Of a DNA stretch of 64,000 nucleotides, positions 25,183 to 36,021 are shown in pieces. A program made the translations under genes and the position numbers. The number at the start of each line of letters is the position of its first letter. Within the stretch, counting starts at the first letter, position 1. Under the pieces are notes generated by a model. The model had not been told where the DNA came from, made no database searches, and saw nothing but the letters and a program-made list of their open reading frames with translations. The stretch comes from Clitopilus passeckerianus (lineage: Eukaryota > Basidiomycota > Agaricomycetes > Agaricales > Entolomataceae). The stretch lies in assembly GCA_944990035.1 (NCBI GenBank), contig CALYLX010000126.1, positions 2,728,001 through 2,792,000 on the forward strand, written 5' to 3'.

Positions 25183-26591
25183 ATGGCTGGAATGAAGAGG
25201 ACGTTTTCGACGCGTACGACGAGGCTCTCAGCGAAAGCGAGCCCCTTTGACGCTTCGGTGACCCTGTATGAGGCATCTGATGAAGCGAACACGGAAATCC
25301 AGACTTCACGCCGTTCAAAACGCGTCAAAACTGAAGCTAGCGACTCGATAAAGCTGGAAGACGTCGATGAAACTGAAGATGCGATACCGGAGACCTCAAC
25401 GACATCAAGGAAGAGGAAAACCACGGTGAAGTCGCCATCACCTCGCAAGCCCAAGCCTATACAGCAAAGCCTTGACGTTCCTCATCCTGCACCACCACGA
25501 TGGAAAGAAACCTACGAAACTATCAGGAAAATGCGAGAGAACATGCAGGCTCCTGTTGACACTATGGGGTGCGACACGGCGAAACGAGGAGAGACTGACC
25601 CTAAGGTGCGCAAACTCTGGACTTTTACTGACCATGACGCTAAAGTTCGAATTTCTCTAGGCTCGGCGACTATCTACCCTAATAGCACTTATGCTGTCTT
25701 CCCAGACTAAGGACGAGGTTACCGACGCAGCTGTGACCAAAATACGAACAGCTCTGGGTGGAAGCATCACACTCCCTGCTCTCCTTGCAATCGGCGATTC
25801 TACCCTCTCGGAGGCAATATGCAAAGTTGGCTTCTGGCGGCGAAAGACGGAGTGCGTAGTCCTTTGCATTCGTAATTAGCAGAATACGTATTGATTGGCT
25901 GCTAGGTATATCAAGAAGGCCGCTGAACGACTAAGAGACGACTTTGAGGGCGATGTCCCAAAAACAGTGGATGAGCTATGTTCTCTGCCAGGGGTTGGTC
26001 CAAAGATGGCATTTTTGACCCTTCAAAGTGCTTGGAATTTGTGCGTAACCGGCCTTCCTCTCAAATGATATCCTTCTGACAGTCGCTGCGGATAATAGGA
26101 ATGTTGGTATAGGTGTTGACGTTCATGTCCACCGGATAACCAACCGACTAGGTTGGCACAAACCACCAACGAAAACACCAGAAGAAACGAGGTTAAACCT
26201 TCAGTCATGGTTACCGAAAGACTTGCACCATCATATAAACCACATGCTCGTTGGGTTTGGCCAGGTTCGTTCTTTCTAGCCTAATCATGTCTTCTTCTTG
26301 TGAAACTCACCTCCTACGGTGCATGTCCAGGTGATCTGCCTACCTGTGGGTCCAAAATGCGATTCCTGTGATTTGAGCACTTCCGGACTCTGCCCAAGTG
26401 CGAGGAAAGCCACAAAATCCACGACGACCAAGTCACGCAAGAAATCCGTCAAAGCTGAAGTCACCGACGACAATTTGACTCCGGACGCTGCTCCGAAGAT
26501 CGAGATTGCCCTCGAAGACGAGAAGCTTGAGGTCATGGAGTCTTTGGAGACCGAAGAACCGCCACTTGTGGTGAAAGAAGAGGCCTGGTAG
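25183..26591 (+). CDS. NTH1: Endonuclease III-type DNA glycosylase/AP lyase
   Basis: Bifunctional base-excision repair enzyme for oxidised pyrimidines, 391 residues in five exons: 25183-25605, 25661-25851, 25906-26040, 26099-26264 and 26331-26591. The helix-hairpin-helix reads LPGVGPKMA. The catalytic Lys lies in SSQTKDE and the catalytic Asp in [15 protein letters not shown] [4Fe-4S] cluster motif is present as [11 protein letters not shown] followed by a fourth Cys seven residues later (C-X6-C-X2-C-X7-C), slightly longer in the last gap than the usual X5. The N-terminal 100 residues are Lys/Ser-rich with KRVK and SRKRK basic patches (nuclear and possibly mitochondrial targeting). A Lys/Glu-rich extension of about 60 residues follows the cluster. 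Confidence 0.95.
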
Positions 26592-26745
26592 GCTCATGGC
26601 ACGCGATGACTTGCATTGAACCCGAATGGCCCGTAACCCACCTTGCAATCTGCAGATACCCAGGGGCTTTGCCTTTCGTACCGTCTTCCTATTTGTCGGG
26701 TAACCTACCCTGGTCACGTACTAATGAATTATGCATTATGTATAA

Positions 26746-28633
26746 TTATTCCTTCATAATAATCAATGTTTCTAGAATCTGGTATCGGTCCATGTTGTAA
26801 AAGGCTGTTTGGCCATATCTTTGAATCAGCTCCTAGCTTTATATGTCTACATGGGGGGAAAGTACCAACCTTGGGTCCGACGTGTAACTCCAAGCCTTTA
26901 TACTTGGCTTGTTTCTCCTCCTTAATCCTTTCTATCGCCGACCTCTCTTCCTTGGTGAGGAATGGATCCCTTATAGATCCCCCTCTATAGACCATCCTGA
27001 TTTTGCGGAGACCACTATAGCTTTGGACTTTCGGGTCAATCCAACCAAAACGTTTCTCGAGGACAGCCAGTAAATCGTAGGGGGAAGGGGATTTAACGCA
27101 GAATTTGAATATCGTCAGCCTAGGGAACAGGTCCCCGTCTGCAATTCGCTGCAGGACTTCTTTATCGAGGACCATGCATGTCCGGAATTCCTCTATTGTC
27201 GGGCTTATTGTGGTCTGGAACCTTGTAAAAGCTTGATGCTTGGTGCGAGGTTCAGCGGCCATGCTTGCAGGATCTGGATTCTCTATAAAACTGCGGAGAC
27301 CACAGCCTGATCGTTCCAACATAGAAGAAAGTTCGCCGAGGAGTGACTCGTATAGGGGGTAGTCATTATGGGTAATAGATAAGTGCAGAAGATTGGGGAG
27401 GTGGAGTTGCTTGAAGATATCGCGGCTATCAATCCGGTGGTCGGTTTTGACGCACAGCGATGTTAGGCAAGGCATGGTGAATATCTCGCCGAGGCGCGCC
27501 CGTAACGAAATATTTTCTTGACGAAGTTCTAGGGTTGAAACCGAACCGGAGTTGCTGGAATCTGAGTCCGAGTCTGACTCGTCGTATTCAGACTCCTCCG
27601 AGTCCTCCCCATCGTCGTCGGAATCTGAGGAGCGGCTAGGCTGTGGCCGAACATGGTTAAATATGTCCAATCTGGCAGTAACCAGGCTCGAACATCGAGA
27701 AAGCGATGCGAGCAGTAGCCGGAAGCTACTTCGACGGCTAACCGGGAATTCAATTGCGATATCTGTCAGCTGGGCCCATTGCATGGCTTCGAAAAACCTC
27801 GGTGAGAAGGGAAGCTTGTTGAGCCCAAAAATGCATAATGTGCGAAGAGATTTGGCCTGAATAAGGCGCTTCGAATCGCTTGCTAGATAGATCGTACCAC
27901 CTAAATTGTTACTTATGTGGTGGAAAGTGAGGTGTTCGACTGGCGCGAGGCATCCATTTGGTTCTGCATTAAGGTATGCAGCGAAGGCCAGAGCATCACT
28001 GCTCAGCTCAAGAGTCTTCATGCGATCGCCATAGTTAGTCCGGAATGACTCAGCTACCAGGCGGGTGCAAATTAGGTCGTGTGTGGAGCCTGAGTCGTCC
28101 ATTCTCGAGAAATTGATCGAGAGATGAATTGGCCCGGTCTCGGGGAGAACATCTTTAGCGCGCTCCAAGGCGAGTTGCCAGGCTTTGACTTCATCCTTTG
28201 GCCAGTGAGGGGAGTTTTTGGGAGGTGAGGTAAATCGAATACGATTCCAAAGCGTGGGTTCCGTAATTGCGACCTGCCTCCAACGCGACGAGACCTGACG
28301 AGCAACCCATGGCACATATCGTTTGATATAGGGAAACGTGAGTGTGATCGTTTCGTCAAGTGGTTCAACAGACGAGATATCGTGGACAGTTGCATTCAGA
28401 ATTCTGGCCAGAAGTTCTGAAGGAATTTTCCTCAGAGGGGATTTCGCTGCTCGAAGGCGTCCAAGATGTTGCTGATGGGAGACGCGTTTTGCCTGCAAGC
28501 GCGCAATCTTGGCATCAATATCGTTAATATCAGATTGAACCAGTTCGATAGTCTCCTCAATCCGTTGGAGCTCATCGATTGTAAAGACCACAAAGTTAGC
28601 GTCTGACGGAATAAAATCGATACGGTTGTCCAT
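26746..28633 (-). CDS. F-box protein 1
   Basis: F-box/LRR-type protein of about 630 residues. The N-terminal coiled coil (LQRIEETIELVQSDINDID) is followed by the F-box core SPLRKIPSELLARILNA, the arrangement typical of the expanded mushroom F-box family. Leucine-rich, repeat-like segments follow, interrupted by an acidic Ser/Asp/Glu insert near 27600-27540. F-box proteins recruit substrates to SCF ubiquitin ligases. The start at 28633 is the ATG conserved with copy 2. The 3' end is ambiguous. Read-through ends at 26729, but splicing of a 37-nt intron (26869-26833) gives the tail LIQRYGQTAFYNMDRYQILE and a stop at 26746. The second option is preferred because that frame is the conserved one in copy 2. 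Confidence 0.85.
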
Positions 28634-28837
28634 GTTAGATTGGCGAATCAGATGCTCTTGAATGCGGTATGCAGTAAAATAAGCTACGTAGGATGGTTGT
28701 GGGAGGAATCAAAGGTTCAGAAAGTTCAAACTTCAATGAACTTTTGATGAAATGGTGGCCCGAAAAGCGCGTGACCCGATTGTCATCACAAACCGATTTC
28801 TGTTGCAATCACCTTTTGAATTCATTTTTCATACCAT

Positions 28838-30943
28838 TTATAGGGTCCATGTGAGGTATGATAGCCAAACAAGCCGCGTCAATAGCAGCACCCTAGAGCA
28901 TCTTCTCAAATCGCGTACATCTCTCCCACACGACTCTTCACTCCTCGAACCTGACGGGTGACGGTCCTGACGGAGGATCTGCTTGAGCAGCAGCCTGGAT
29001 GAATGGACATGAAACGAGAATAGTTGATCCCCTGTTAAGTGTTCTCTAGAATCTGGTATCTGTCCATGTTGTAAAGCGCTGTTTCGCCGAATCGTTGAAT
29101 CAGCCCCCAACTCCAAATTTCTACACAGAGAAAAAGTACAAACCTTAGGTCCAATGTACAACTCCAAGCCCTTATATTTGGCTTCTTTCGCATTTTTAAT
29201 CTTCTCTATCAGCAACTTCTCTGCCTTGCTGAGTATTGGGTCGGAGGAGGAACCCGCTCGATAGACCATCCTGACTTTGCGAAGACCACTATGACCGTAA
29301 ACTACCGGATCGATCCAACCAAATCGTTTCTCAAGGATACCCAATGGATCCTCGAAGTATTGCTCGGAAGGATGCAGCTCGAAACAGAATTTGAACACTG
29401 TTAGCTTTGGTAACAGATCTCCGTCCGCAATTCGCTCCAGAACCTCTTTTTTGAGGTTCAGGCACATACGAAGCTCCTGTATTGTCGGGCTGATTGTTCT
29501 CAGAAACGGCTCGAAGGCTTCAGGGTTGAGATAACCGTCAACCAATCTGCTTCCAACCCTCGGATTCTCAATGAAGGCCTGGAGATTGCAGCGTGATCGT
29601 TCCAGCATAGAAGTGATGTTACTGATGAGCCAACCGTATTCGATGTACCTGTTGAAATTGACGGATAGGTGCCGTAGATTGGGGACTTTGAGATGCCCGA
29701 AGATCTCACGATTATCAATCTCGGTATCTATCTTGACGCATAGTGTCGTCAGGCAAGGGAGAGTGAAGACAGTACCCCAGTCCACCTGGAACGGAGGCCC
29801 AGCTTGTGAAGGAGCAGCGTCATGATCAGAATCCTCGTCGCTGGGGTCTGGGTCTGAATCTGACTCTGACTCTGCAACGTCGCTGTCCTCTTCAGACGAC
29901 TCGTCGTCGTCAGAGGAGTCCTCATCGCCTGATTCTGATTCCGTGACTGACCTGAGGAATGGGGTGTGGGGAAAGACGGCCAAATTGAGGGTCACCAGTT
30001 GCGAGCATTGAGCAAGGGATAAGAGTAATAGATCCAAGCTGCTTCGCTTGCTAACGGGGAATTCGATAGTGGCATCTGTTAGCTGGGTCCATTGTATTCG
30101 CTGAATGAATTTTGGTAGGAAGGGGAGTTTCTGTGTGCCTAGAATACGCAATGTACGAAGAGACTTGGCCTGAAGAAGGCGTTTGGAGTCGCTGGCCAAA
30201 TAGGGTATATCTTCCTTGTTGCTTATTTGGTGGAAAGTGAGGTGTTCCACTGGTGCGAGGTCCCCCTCTGGTTCTTCGTTTAGGTAGGCAGTGAAGACTA
30301 GAGCATCGCCGCTCAGCTCGAGGGTCTTTACGCGATCTCCATAGTTAGTCCGGAAGGACTCAGCTACCCGGCGGGTATAGATTGTGTCGTAGTAGTATCT
30401 CTCAGAATCCGAGAAAGTGATCGAAAGGTGGATTGGCCCCGCCTCAGGAAGGATGCTTTTTGCACGCTCCAAGAGGAGTTCCCAGGCTTTGATTTCATCC
30501 TTTGGCCAGCGAGGGGAATTATATGGAGGTGGGGTGAATGTAACACGATTCCAGAGCGTGGGTTCCGTAATTGCTATCTGTCTCCAGCGCGACGAGACCT
30601 GACGAGCAACCCATGGCACATATCGTTTGATATAGGGAAACGTGAGCGCGATCGTTTTGTCGGCCGCAGACTCGATAGACGAGAAATCGCCTTGCACAGA
30701 TGCGATCAGAATCTTGGTCAGAAGTTCTGCAGGCACTTTCCTCAGTGGGGATGTCGCTGCTCGAAGGCGTTCGACATGTTGTAGATGGGAGACGCGTTTT
30801 GCCTGCAAGCGCGTAATTTCGGCATCGATCTCGTTGATATCAGATCGAACCAGTTCGATAGTCTCCTCAATGCGTTGGAGTTCATCGCTGGTTAAGACAC
30901 CAAAGTTAGCGTCTGTCGGACTAAAATCGATACGGTTGTCCAT
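28838..30943 (-). CDS. F-box protein 2
   Basis: Paralogue of the F-box gene at 26746-28633, alignable along its length. It has a coiled coil (LQRIEETIELVRSDINEID), the F-box core SPLRKVPAELLTKILIA, a leucine-rich body and an acidic insert near 29960-29830 that is long and variable (DEDSSDDDESSEED-type). An SCF substrate receptor is inferred. The open frame runs to 28838, but the last about 100 codons read through an intron-like stretch and then through the dead THI20 tail in a meaningless frame. The conserved tail LIQRFGETALYNMDRYQILE lies one frame away near 29085-29040 and cannot be reached by any GT-AG splice seen here. The true C-terminus is therefore unresolved. Confidence 0.8.
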   Translation of the reverse strand: MDNRIDFSPTDANFGVLTSDELQRIEETIELVRSDINEIDAEITRLQAKRVSHLQHVERLRAATSPLRKVPAELLTKILIASVQGDFSSIESAADKTIALTFPYIKRYVPWVARQVSSRWRQIAITEPTLWNRVTFTPPPYNSPRWPKDEIKAWELLLERAKSILPEAGPIHLSITFSDSERYYYDTIYTRRVAESFRTNYGDRVKTLELSGDALVFTAYLNEEPEGDLAPVEHLTFHQISNKEDIPYLASDSKRLLQAKSLRTLRILGTQKLPFLPKFIQRIQWTQLTDATIEFPVSKRSSLDLLLLSLAQCSQLVTLNLAVFPHTPFLRSVTESESGDEDSSDDDESSEEDSDVAESESDSDPDPSDEDSDHDAAPSQAGPPFQVDWGTVFTLPCLTTLCVKIDTEIDNREIFGHLKVPNLRHLSVNFNRYIEYGWLISNITSMLERSRCNLQAFIENPRVGSRLVDGYLNPEAFEPFLRTISPTIQELRMCLNLKKEVLERIADGDLLPKLTVFKFCFELHPSEQYFEDPLGILEKRFGWIDPVVYGHSGLRKVRMVYRAGSSSDPILSKAEKLLIEKIKNAKEAKYKGLELYIGPKVCTFSLCRNLELGADSTIRRNSALQHGQIPDSREHLTGDQLFSFHVHSSRLLLKQILRQDRHPSGSRSEESCGRDVRDLRRCSRVLLLTRLVWLSYLTWTL
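28840..28990 (-). pseudogene. Relic of THI20 3' end
   Basis: In one minus-strand frame this reads IQAAAQADPPSGPSPVRFEE, then a stop, RVVWERCTRFEK, another stop and AIDAAC. That is the C-terminus of the intact THI20-like gene at 31130-33289 (EVIEAAAQADPPSPARFEEW and so on) with two in-frame stops and a small insertion. It is a non-functional by-product of the segmental duplication. Confidence 0.85.
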
Positions 30944-31250
30944 GCTAGGTGGACGAATCAGATGCTCTTGAACGTGCTGGTTGTGGGAGGCATCAAAGGG
31001 TCAAAAAGTTCAATGAACTTGGGCCGACAAAGCGCGTGACCTCATTGCCATCACTCAGCGACTTCCATTACAACTCTTTCTGAATCCGTTTTCTATCCAT
31101 CTTATAGATTCTATGTGATTAGTAACCAACTAAGCCGCGTCCATAGCAGCATCCCAAAACCCTTTCTCAAACCGCGTGCACCTCTCCCATACGACCCTCC
31201 ACTCCTCAAACCTGGCAGGCGACGGAGGATCTGCCTGAGCCGCAGCCTCG
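28991..31250. repeat. Segmental duplication, copy 2
   Basis: Tandem partner of 26729-28990, in the same orientation. Its right end runs into the live THI20-like gene, so copy 2 is probably the original arrangement and copy 1 the insertion. Confidence 0.75.
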
Positions 31251-33289
31251 ATGACTTCTAATGAACACCAAACAAAACAATTAATCCAAGGTTATCAGAC
31301 CTCAAGAACGTCGCTCACCTAGCCCAAGTTTGACCGCGTTCTGATAATGTTCCCCTCCATAGTCGTCCATCCACTTCTGGTAGGGGTTGCCTTGAGAGAC
31401 GACCCAGCTATCGGGAAGGACTGCTTGCTTCTTTAACCAGAGCCCCACTTCACCGTAGCCGAGGAGGCAGGCAAGGAGTGCCATAAGCAGCTTCGTACTG
31501 TCGCCTACATTACAAACGGTTTGTCAAGATAAGACTGTTACCGCCGGGCGAAGAGCGTACCACTTAACCCTACGTCCATGATGTATGCTCCGTATGCTGT
31601 AGTAGCTTGAGCTTCGGTAGCGTGTTCAAGTGCCTCGCGGCTGACGCCAAATTCGGCACAGAGGACCCTATGGGTCTTGATTTCCTTGAGGACGTTCAAG
31701 ATAGTTTCTGTCGCAGTACCGATCCCTTCGAACGTTGAAGACTTTGCAGCAAGTAATCTGGTAAAGGACAAGGGTAAATTGATGGGTCGCGTATACAGAG
31801 GTGACTACTCACGCATATGCCCGTGCATAATACTTCAAATAGTGGTAGTCTTGGCTAGATCACGGTTCAGAGAAACATTGGGAGGTGTTTGGAGCAAAGA
31901 CGTACACAATGAAATGAACGAAGGCATCTTTAGATAATGTCCCTTTCCCTAGAAGCTTGACAAAATCGTGTTGAACGTATTCTCTCCATTCACGAGCGTT
32001 GCTCTGGATGAGCATTTGGGTGAAGGGGTGTGGGTTGGTCTTCGTGGGCCTGTACAGATTCGGGTTATGACGTAGTCTGCTCATAAGAAGAAATGAAACA
32101 TACCTGGGAATCATGAGCGTTGCAGAGCAATGGAAGTGGTTCAGAGGTCCATGTCCACTACCGACTGGATAAGCCATCTGAATGCCTAGGTAGGTGTAAT
32201 TGATCGCCTCTTCGACAGCGGTTCGTACTGCAAGGATAGCTAAATCGTCAAATGGAGCTAGATGGTACACTAGTGATACACCCACTTGAAGTGGCGCACG
32301 CCAGATTACTTGCAATTGCCGCACTGAGAGTGCATCCAGTTCCGTGGGTACTGTTGGATTCGAGTCGTGGGCGAACGAAGATGGTGGTCTGGCTACCAGA
32401 ATGACTCGAAGGCGATGATTCCGTTAAAACATCCGCCACGAGGGTTTGAGGATGCTTCACATCGCCGTGAAGCTGGAGAATCTCCGAGTTCTCTGGAAAG
32501 ACGTGTTGCATCACGACTTCCACATCTTCGTTGGTATCCTCTCTAACTTTGTTGACGTCATCGAGTGATGCAGCAAAGTGGCCTCCCTTGACTAGGACAG
32601 CATTAGAACCTAGCTGAAGGAGATTCTGCGAGGCGAGAATCATGTCCCTGATGTTTGAAATCTCTTTGGGCTCTATTTTCTTGTGGGAGAGTAGCAGTTC
32701 TACTTCAGCTTTGTTGGGGGTGATCAGGGCTGCTATTGGGAATAACTCGGTCACCAGAACGTCGATTGCTCCAAGATCCAGTAAGCTGTGGCCTGACGTG
32801 GATACACAGACAGGATCGCAGACTAGGGGTGGCCGAGTGCTCGAAGTATTCTGAGTTTGGGCGTTTACGCTTTCCACGACGGCTTTAATCACGTTCGCAT
32901 CGTACAACATGCCCGTCTTTATGGCATCAGGTGGAATATCGTCAAAAATCGATTTAATCTAAAAAGTGGCGACTTAAATTGGGACTTTCGAGGCTTGAGA
33001 TCATTGTAATCTCACTTGTTGAGAAACGAACTCAGGAGGAATGGGGTGCACTCCCTGAACACCAAGCGTGTTCTGCGCTGTGAGAGCGGTGATTACACTA
33101 GTTCCATAGCACCCGTTGGCTGCAATCGCCTTCAAATCCGCCTGAAATTGAATGCGATTTTTTCTCAGTTTTGGATCTAATCGGACCAGCACGCTCGAAA
33201 CGCACCTGTATTCCAGCGCCTCCTCCAGAATCTGAGCCAGCAATGGTCAGTACAATAGATGGCGTCGTGTCCAGCGGTAGGTTCATCAT
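31130..33289 (-). CDS. THI20: HMP/HMP-phosphate kinase fused to a TENA/thiaminase II domain
   Basis: Thiamine pyrimidine salvage and biosynthesis enzyme with the Thi20 layout. The N-terminal ThiD-type ribokinase-fold domain starts VLTIAGSDSGGGAGIQADLK, continues with GCYGTSVITALTAQNTLG and VCDPVCVSTSGHSLL, and ends with the anion-hole motif THGTGCTLSAAIA. The C-terminal TENA domain starts with a long helix (FTQMLIQSNAREWREYVQHD), has DYHYLKYYARAYA with an acidic active-site residue, and closes with HYQNAVKLG and FEKGFWDAAMDAA. About nine exons join in frame. ATG at 33289 is chosen because upstream in-frame codons include no other ATG. Divergent from gene E; its last 120 bp were copied in the segmental duplication. 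Confidence 0.93.
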
Positions 33290-33584
33290 GGTTCTAAAGA
33301 AAGAAGGGATCAGAAAACAAAGGCATTGGCCAGACTTTGCATTGATTTTCGGATCCACCCAGGAAAGTCCAGCCAATACATCGGCACGGCCGATAACTTT
33401 GCGTGACGGAAAACATTACACCTTTATTTGTTCATGCTTGAATCCAAAGCTTTCGGCCACTAATTGATCGGCATTCTTGACAAAGGCGAAGTCTGAGACT
33501 TAAAGACCGCCATGGACCCTTTTCACGAATTGTATGAAAACCCCTCTTGTGTAGCTGAAAACCAGACCACGGAGTGATTGTACT

Positions 33585-35661
33585 ATGGACGCCAGCATAT
33601 CTGTAAATTCTGAGGCAACATTGAGCTCGGACGAGGCTCGACAGACAAAATGGACTCCAGAGAACATACAAAAACGGCTAGAGGCACGTTCACGGCGACA
33701 AGCTCGATATGATGACTTGCTAGAACAACTAAAGCAACAGGTAACTTTTCAACACCGAATGTTCTTGGCGCTTGCTGAAATCAAGGTACCAGGGGAACAA
33801 TCACTACAAAAACGGAGAATATGAGGATGCTCTGGCCATCTATGCATCCATCGTCGTGGGTTATGGTTTCAAGGCAGTTGTGATCTCCAACTACGTTGCG
33901 AGCATGCTAAAGTCCGGCTTGTAAGTATGCTCAATGTGTCTTTAACACCAACTGACGTGTTGAAAGCTATGCTAAAGCCGAAACTATGGCTACAGAAGGC
34001 CTCAAACTTGACCCCAAGAATTTGAAATTGAGGTTTAGACGGGCTATGGCTCGCAAGGCTCTGCAACGGTACAACGCTGCACTTATAGGTAGGCTACCCC
34101 CTTAGCCATTTTGTCGCACAATTCTGATATCCCTATAGAGTTGGAGACAGTTCTATTGGTCGACCCCGCTTGCGAGGAGGCACGTCAGCAACGACAAATC
34201 GTAGCCACCCTGCTCCAGCGCACGAATCGCGGATACGAGGACCCACCTCCAGACGAGAGCATGAGTGTTGCTGACCCCGCCTTCCCTCCAGTTGATAAAC
34301 CTGGTTTCCCAGATGAAGAAGTCGAGTCGGACTCCGAAGACTTCGTTCATACGGGCAATGGAGTAGCCTGCAAGCACTACAATCGCGGAACATGTACCGA
34401 GCAAACAAAATGCGCTTACTCGCATGCACCAGACTGGAAGAGTCAGCGTGACAAGCTGTACGTCTTTCCTTGTCTACACTGCGCCTCGTTTACTGAGAAC
34501 ATTCTCTGTTTTAGGGGCCGTAATGTCTGCAACTGCTTCCTGCTCAGGCAGTGCCCCCTGAATGCCGACGAGTGCCTTTATGTCCATGATAAAGGCTACC
34601 TGCCAGATGGTTGGTGGAATGACGAACGAGCTATTGGACATGGCGCCATTTTGTTCGGCAATGGAAATCTGCAACCTCATGATTTCGAGGAAGCTTTGAC
34701 TCCCACTCTTGCAACCTACGGCCGCCCCAGGGAATACCCTCGCTATCGCAAGCTCAGCAGACAGGACCCCTTCAGCAGACAGAACGGCAGTACCGATGAA
34801 CAGTTCGCCGCTGCAGATCGGATGCTGCAGCCACGTACAGGATTTGTCATGGTTCTTGGACTATACATGGACCTCGACTTCTCCTTCAAAAGGCCAACCC
34901 TTAACGCCATACATGACGTGATCGAGGTGAAGTTTGCTTCGTCAGCCCGCGAGGCCTTAGCGCACCTCAGCTCCCCGGATTTGAAGGGTGTCTTCGCTGG
35001 GGATAGCGGCATTCACAAGCGCAAGAACGCCAAAGTCCTAGAACGCCTCGTGGAATATGCCAAAAGCGGCGGTCGTGTCGTTTTGGGCGGGTCATTCAGT
35101 GGCGAAATTTCCCCCATGGCAATGGACAAGCTTTTCGAGGAGAACTGAGGCCTTCCCTGGAAGTTCGGCGACTATTTCCGGACAACCTTCACGACGAACT
35201 ACGCAAACATGCTTACGAGGGCAAACGATAACCTGTCCGACCCGTACAGCATGAAGGCGGTTCACCTCAAGGACGTACCCATCACCCAAGCTGTTTACTA
35301 TGCAGCTGAAGGTGCCCGTACTCAAAGCCATGTTTTCCCCTCGGTTCCCGTGCCCAACCCTTCCGAGACCCCAGTCGCGTTTACCAAAATAGGAGATGGC
35401 TACATTGGGTATGTTGGTGACGTGAACTGGGAGGTTGGGTCTGCGAGGGTGGTGCTGGCGATGTTGGATGTATTACAGGCGCCACCTCGGCCGGTTGTGA
35501 TACCGTTTGTCGTCCCGAATGTGGAGCAGATGGCGTTTACCTTCAACGGGGAGTACTTTATCGATGACTACAGTGGTGGGGGTGAGGAAGGCGAAAACGG
35601 CGAACAATGGGACGAGGACGAAGAGGAAGAAGACGACTCGGAGGACGACGAGGGTTGGTGA
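33585..35661 (+). CDS. Gene E: TPR-like / two CCCH fingers / one amidotransferase-like repeat, with in-frame TGA
   Basis: Five exons: 33585-33740 (156 nt), 33793-33920 (128), 33967-34088 (122), 34139-34457 and 34515-35661. The N-terminus is a basic helix (QKRLEARSRRQARYDDLLEQ). A TPR-like segment follows (HYKNGEYEDALAIYASIV, then LKLDPKNLKLRFRRAMARKA). Two CCCH fingers have spacing C-X7-C-X5-C-X3-H and C-X7-C-X6-C-X3-H. The repeat has a Rossmann/amidotransferase-like core (LVEYAKSGGRVVLGGSFSG) and ends GYIGYVGDVNWE. A TGA at 35146-35148 replaces the Trp found in the same place in the other repeats, yet the frame stays open and conserved to 35661. CCCH fingers suggest RNA binding. Function unknown. 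Confidence 0.75.
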
Positions 35662-35821
35662 TTTTGGTAGTAAATAGTCGATTGTCCTCATACGGGTGGT
35701 ATTGACGTTCTGTGTACTAAATTAATATGATAATCTATAGCTTGTACTATATCTTCATTACTGTAGCTACCTTTCAGACCACTGAATCCCCTTTTCCCTT
35801 GGTCTCTATTGCACTGGACGC

Positions 35822-35878
35822 GACGCGTCAGTTATGACATCCAGGCGCGTCGCGTCGCGTTACGTGTTCTGACGCGTC
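35822..35878. promoter_or_regulatory. Clustered GACGCGTC / CGCGTCG motifs upstream of gene F
   Basis: Two perfect GACGCGTC palindromes (35822-35829 and 35871-35878) flank a run of GCGCGTCGCGTCGCG. ACGCGT is the core of the MluI cell-cycle box bound by MBF in fungi. It lies about 145-200 bp before the gene F start. A regulatory role is inferred only from the motif. Confidence 0.45.
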
Positions 35879-36021
35879 TTTGGCCAAATTAGGGCGTTGT
35901 GTGACTGACCGTGCCTCGTGGCCTCACCGTGACAATCACCTTTTAGTTCGAACCACCAAGTTTCCCCAGCACATATTTCCGCTTTCCGCATCTTAGCTGC
36001 ATAGACTGAAAGGAATAAACT

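Larger units (their letters stand above)
26729..28990. repeat. Segmental duplication, copy 1 (F-box gene plus THI20 tail relic)
   Basis: This stretch aligns end to end with 28991-31250. The F-box coding parts, the upstream run GCGCGTGACC and the block starting AAGCCGCGT all recur in the same order and orientation. The boundary on the right falls inside what is the 3' end of the THI20-like gene in copy 2. Confidence 0.8.

Noticed and set aside
28838..29040. Last about 70-100 codons of the F-box 2 open frame as a true C-terminal domain
   Set aside because: The stretch overlaps the dead THI20 tail read in the wrong frame and has no counterpart in F-box 1, so it is accidental open frame.
35146..35148. 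TGA in gene E as a selenocysteine codon
   Set aside because: Sister repeats have Trp, not Cys, at the site, and no SECIS-like element was apparent. A nonsense change or error is simpler.
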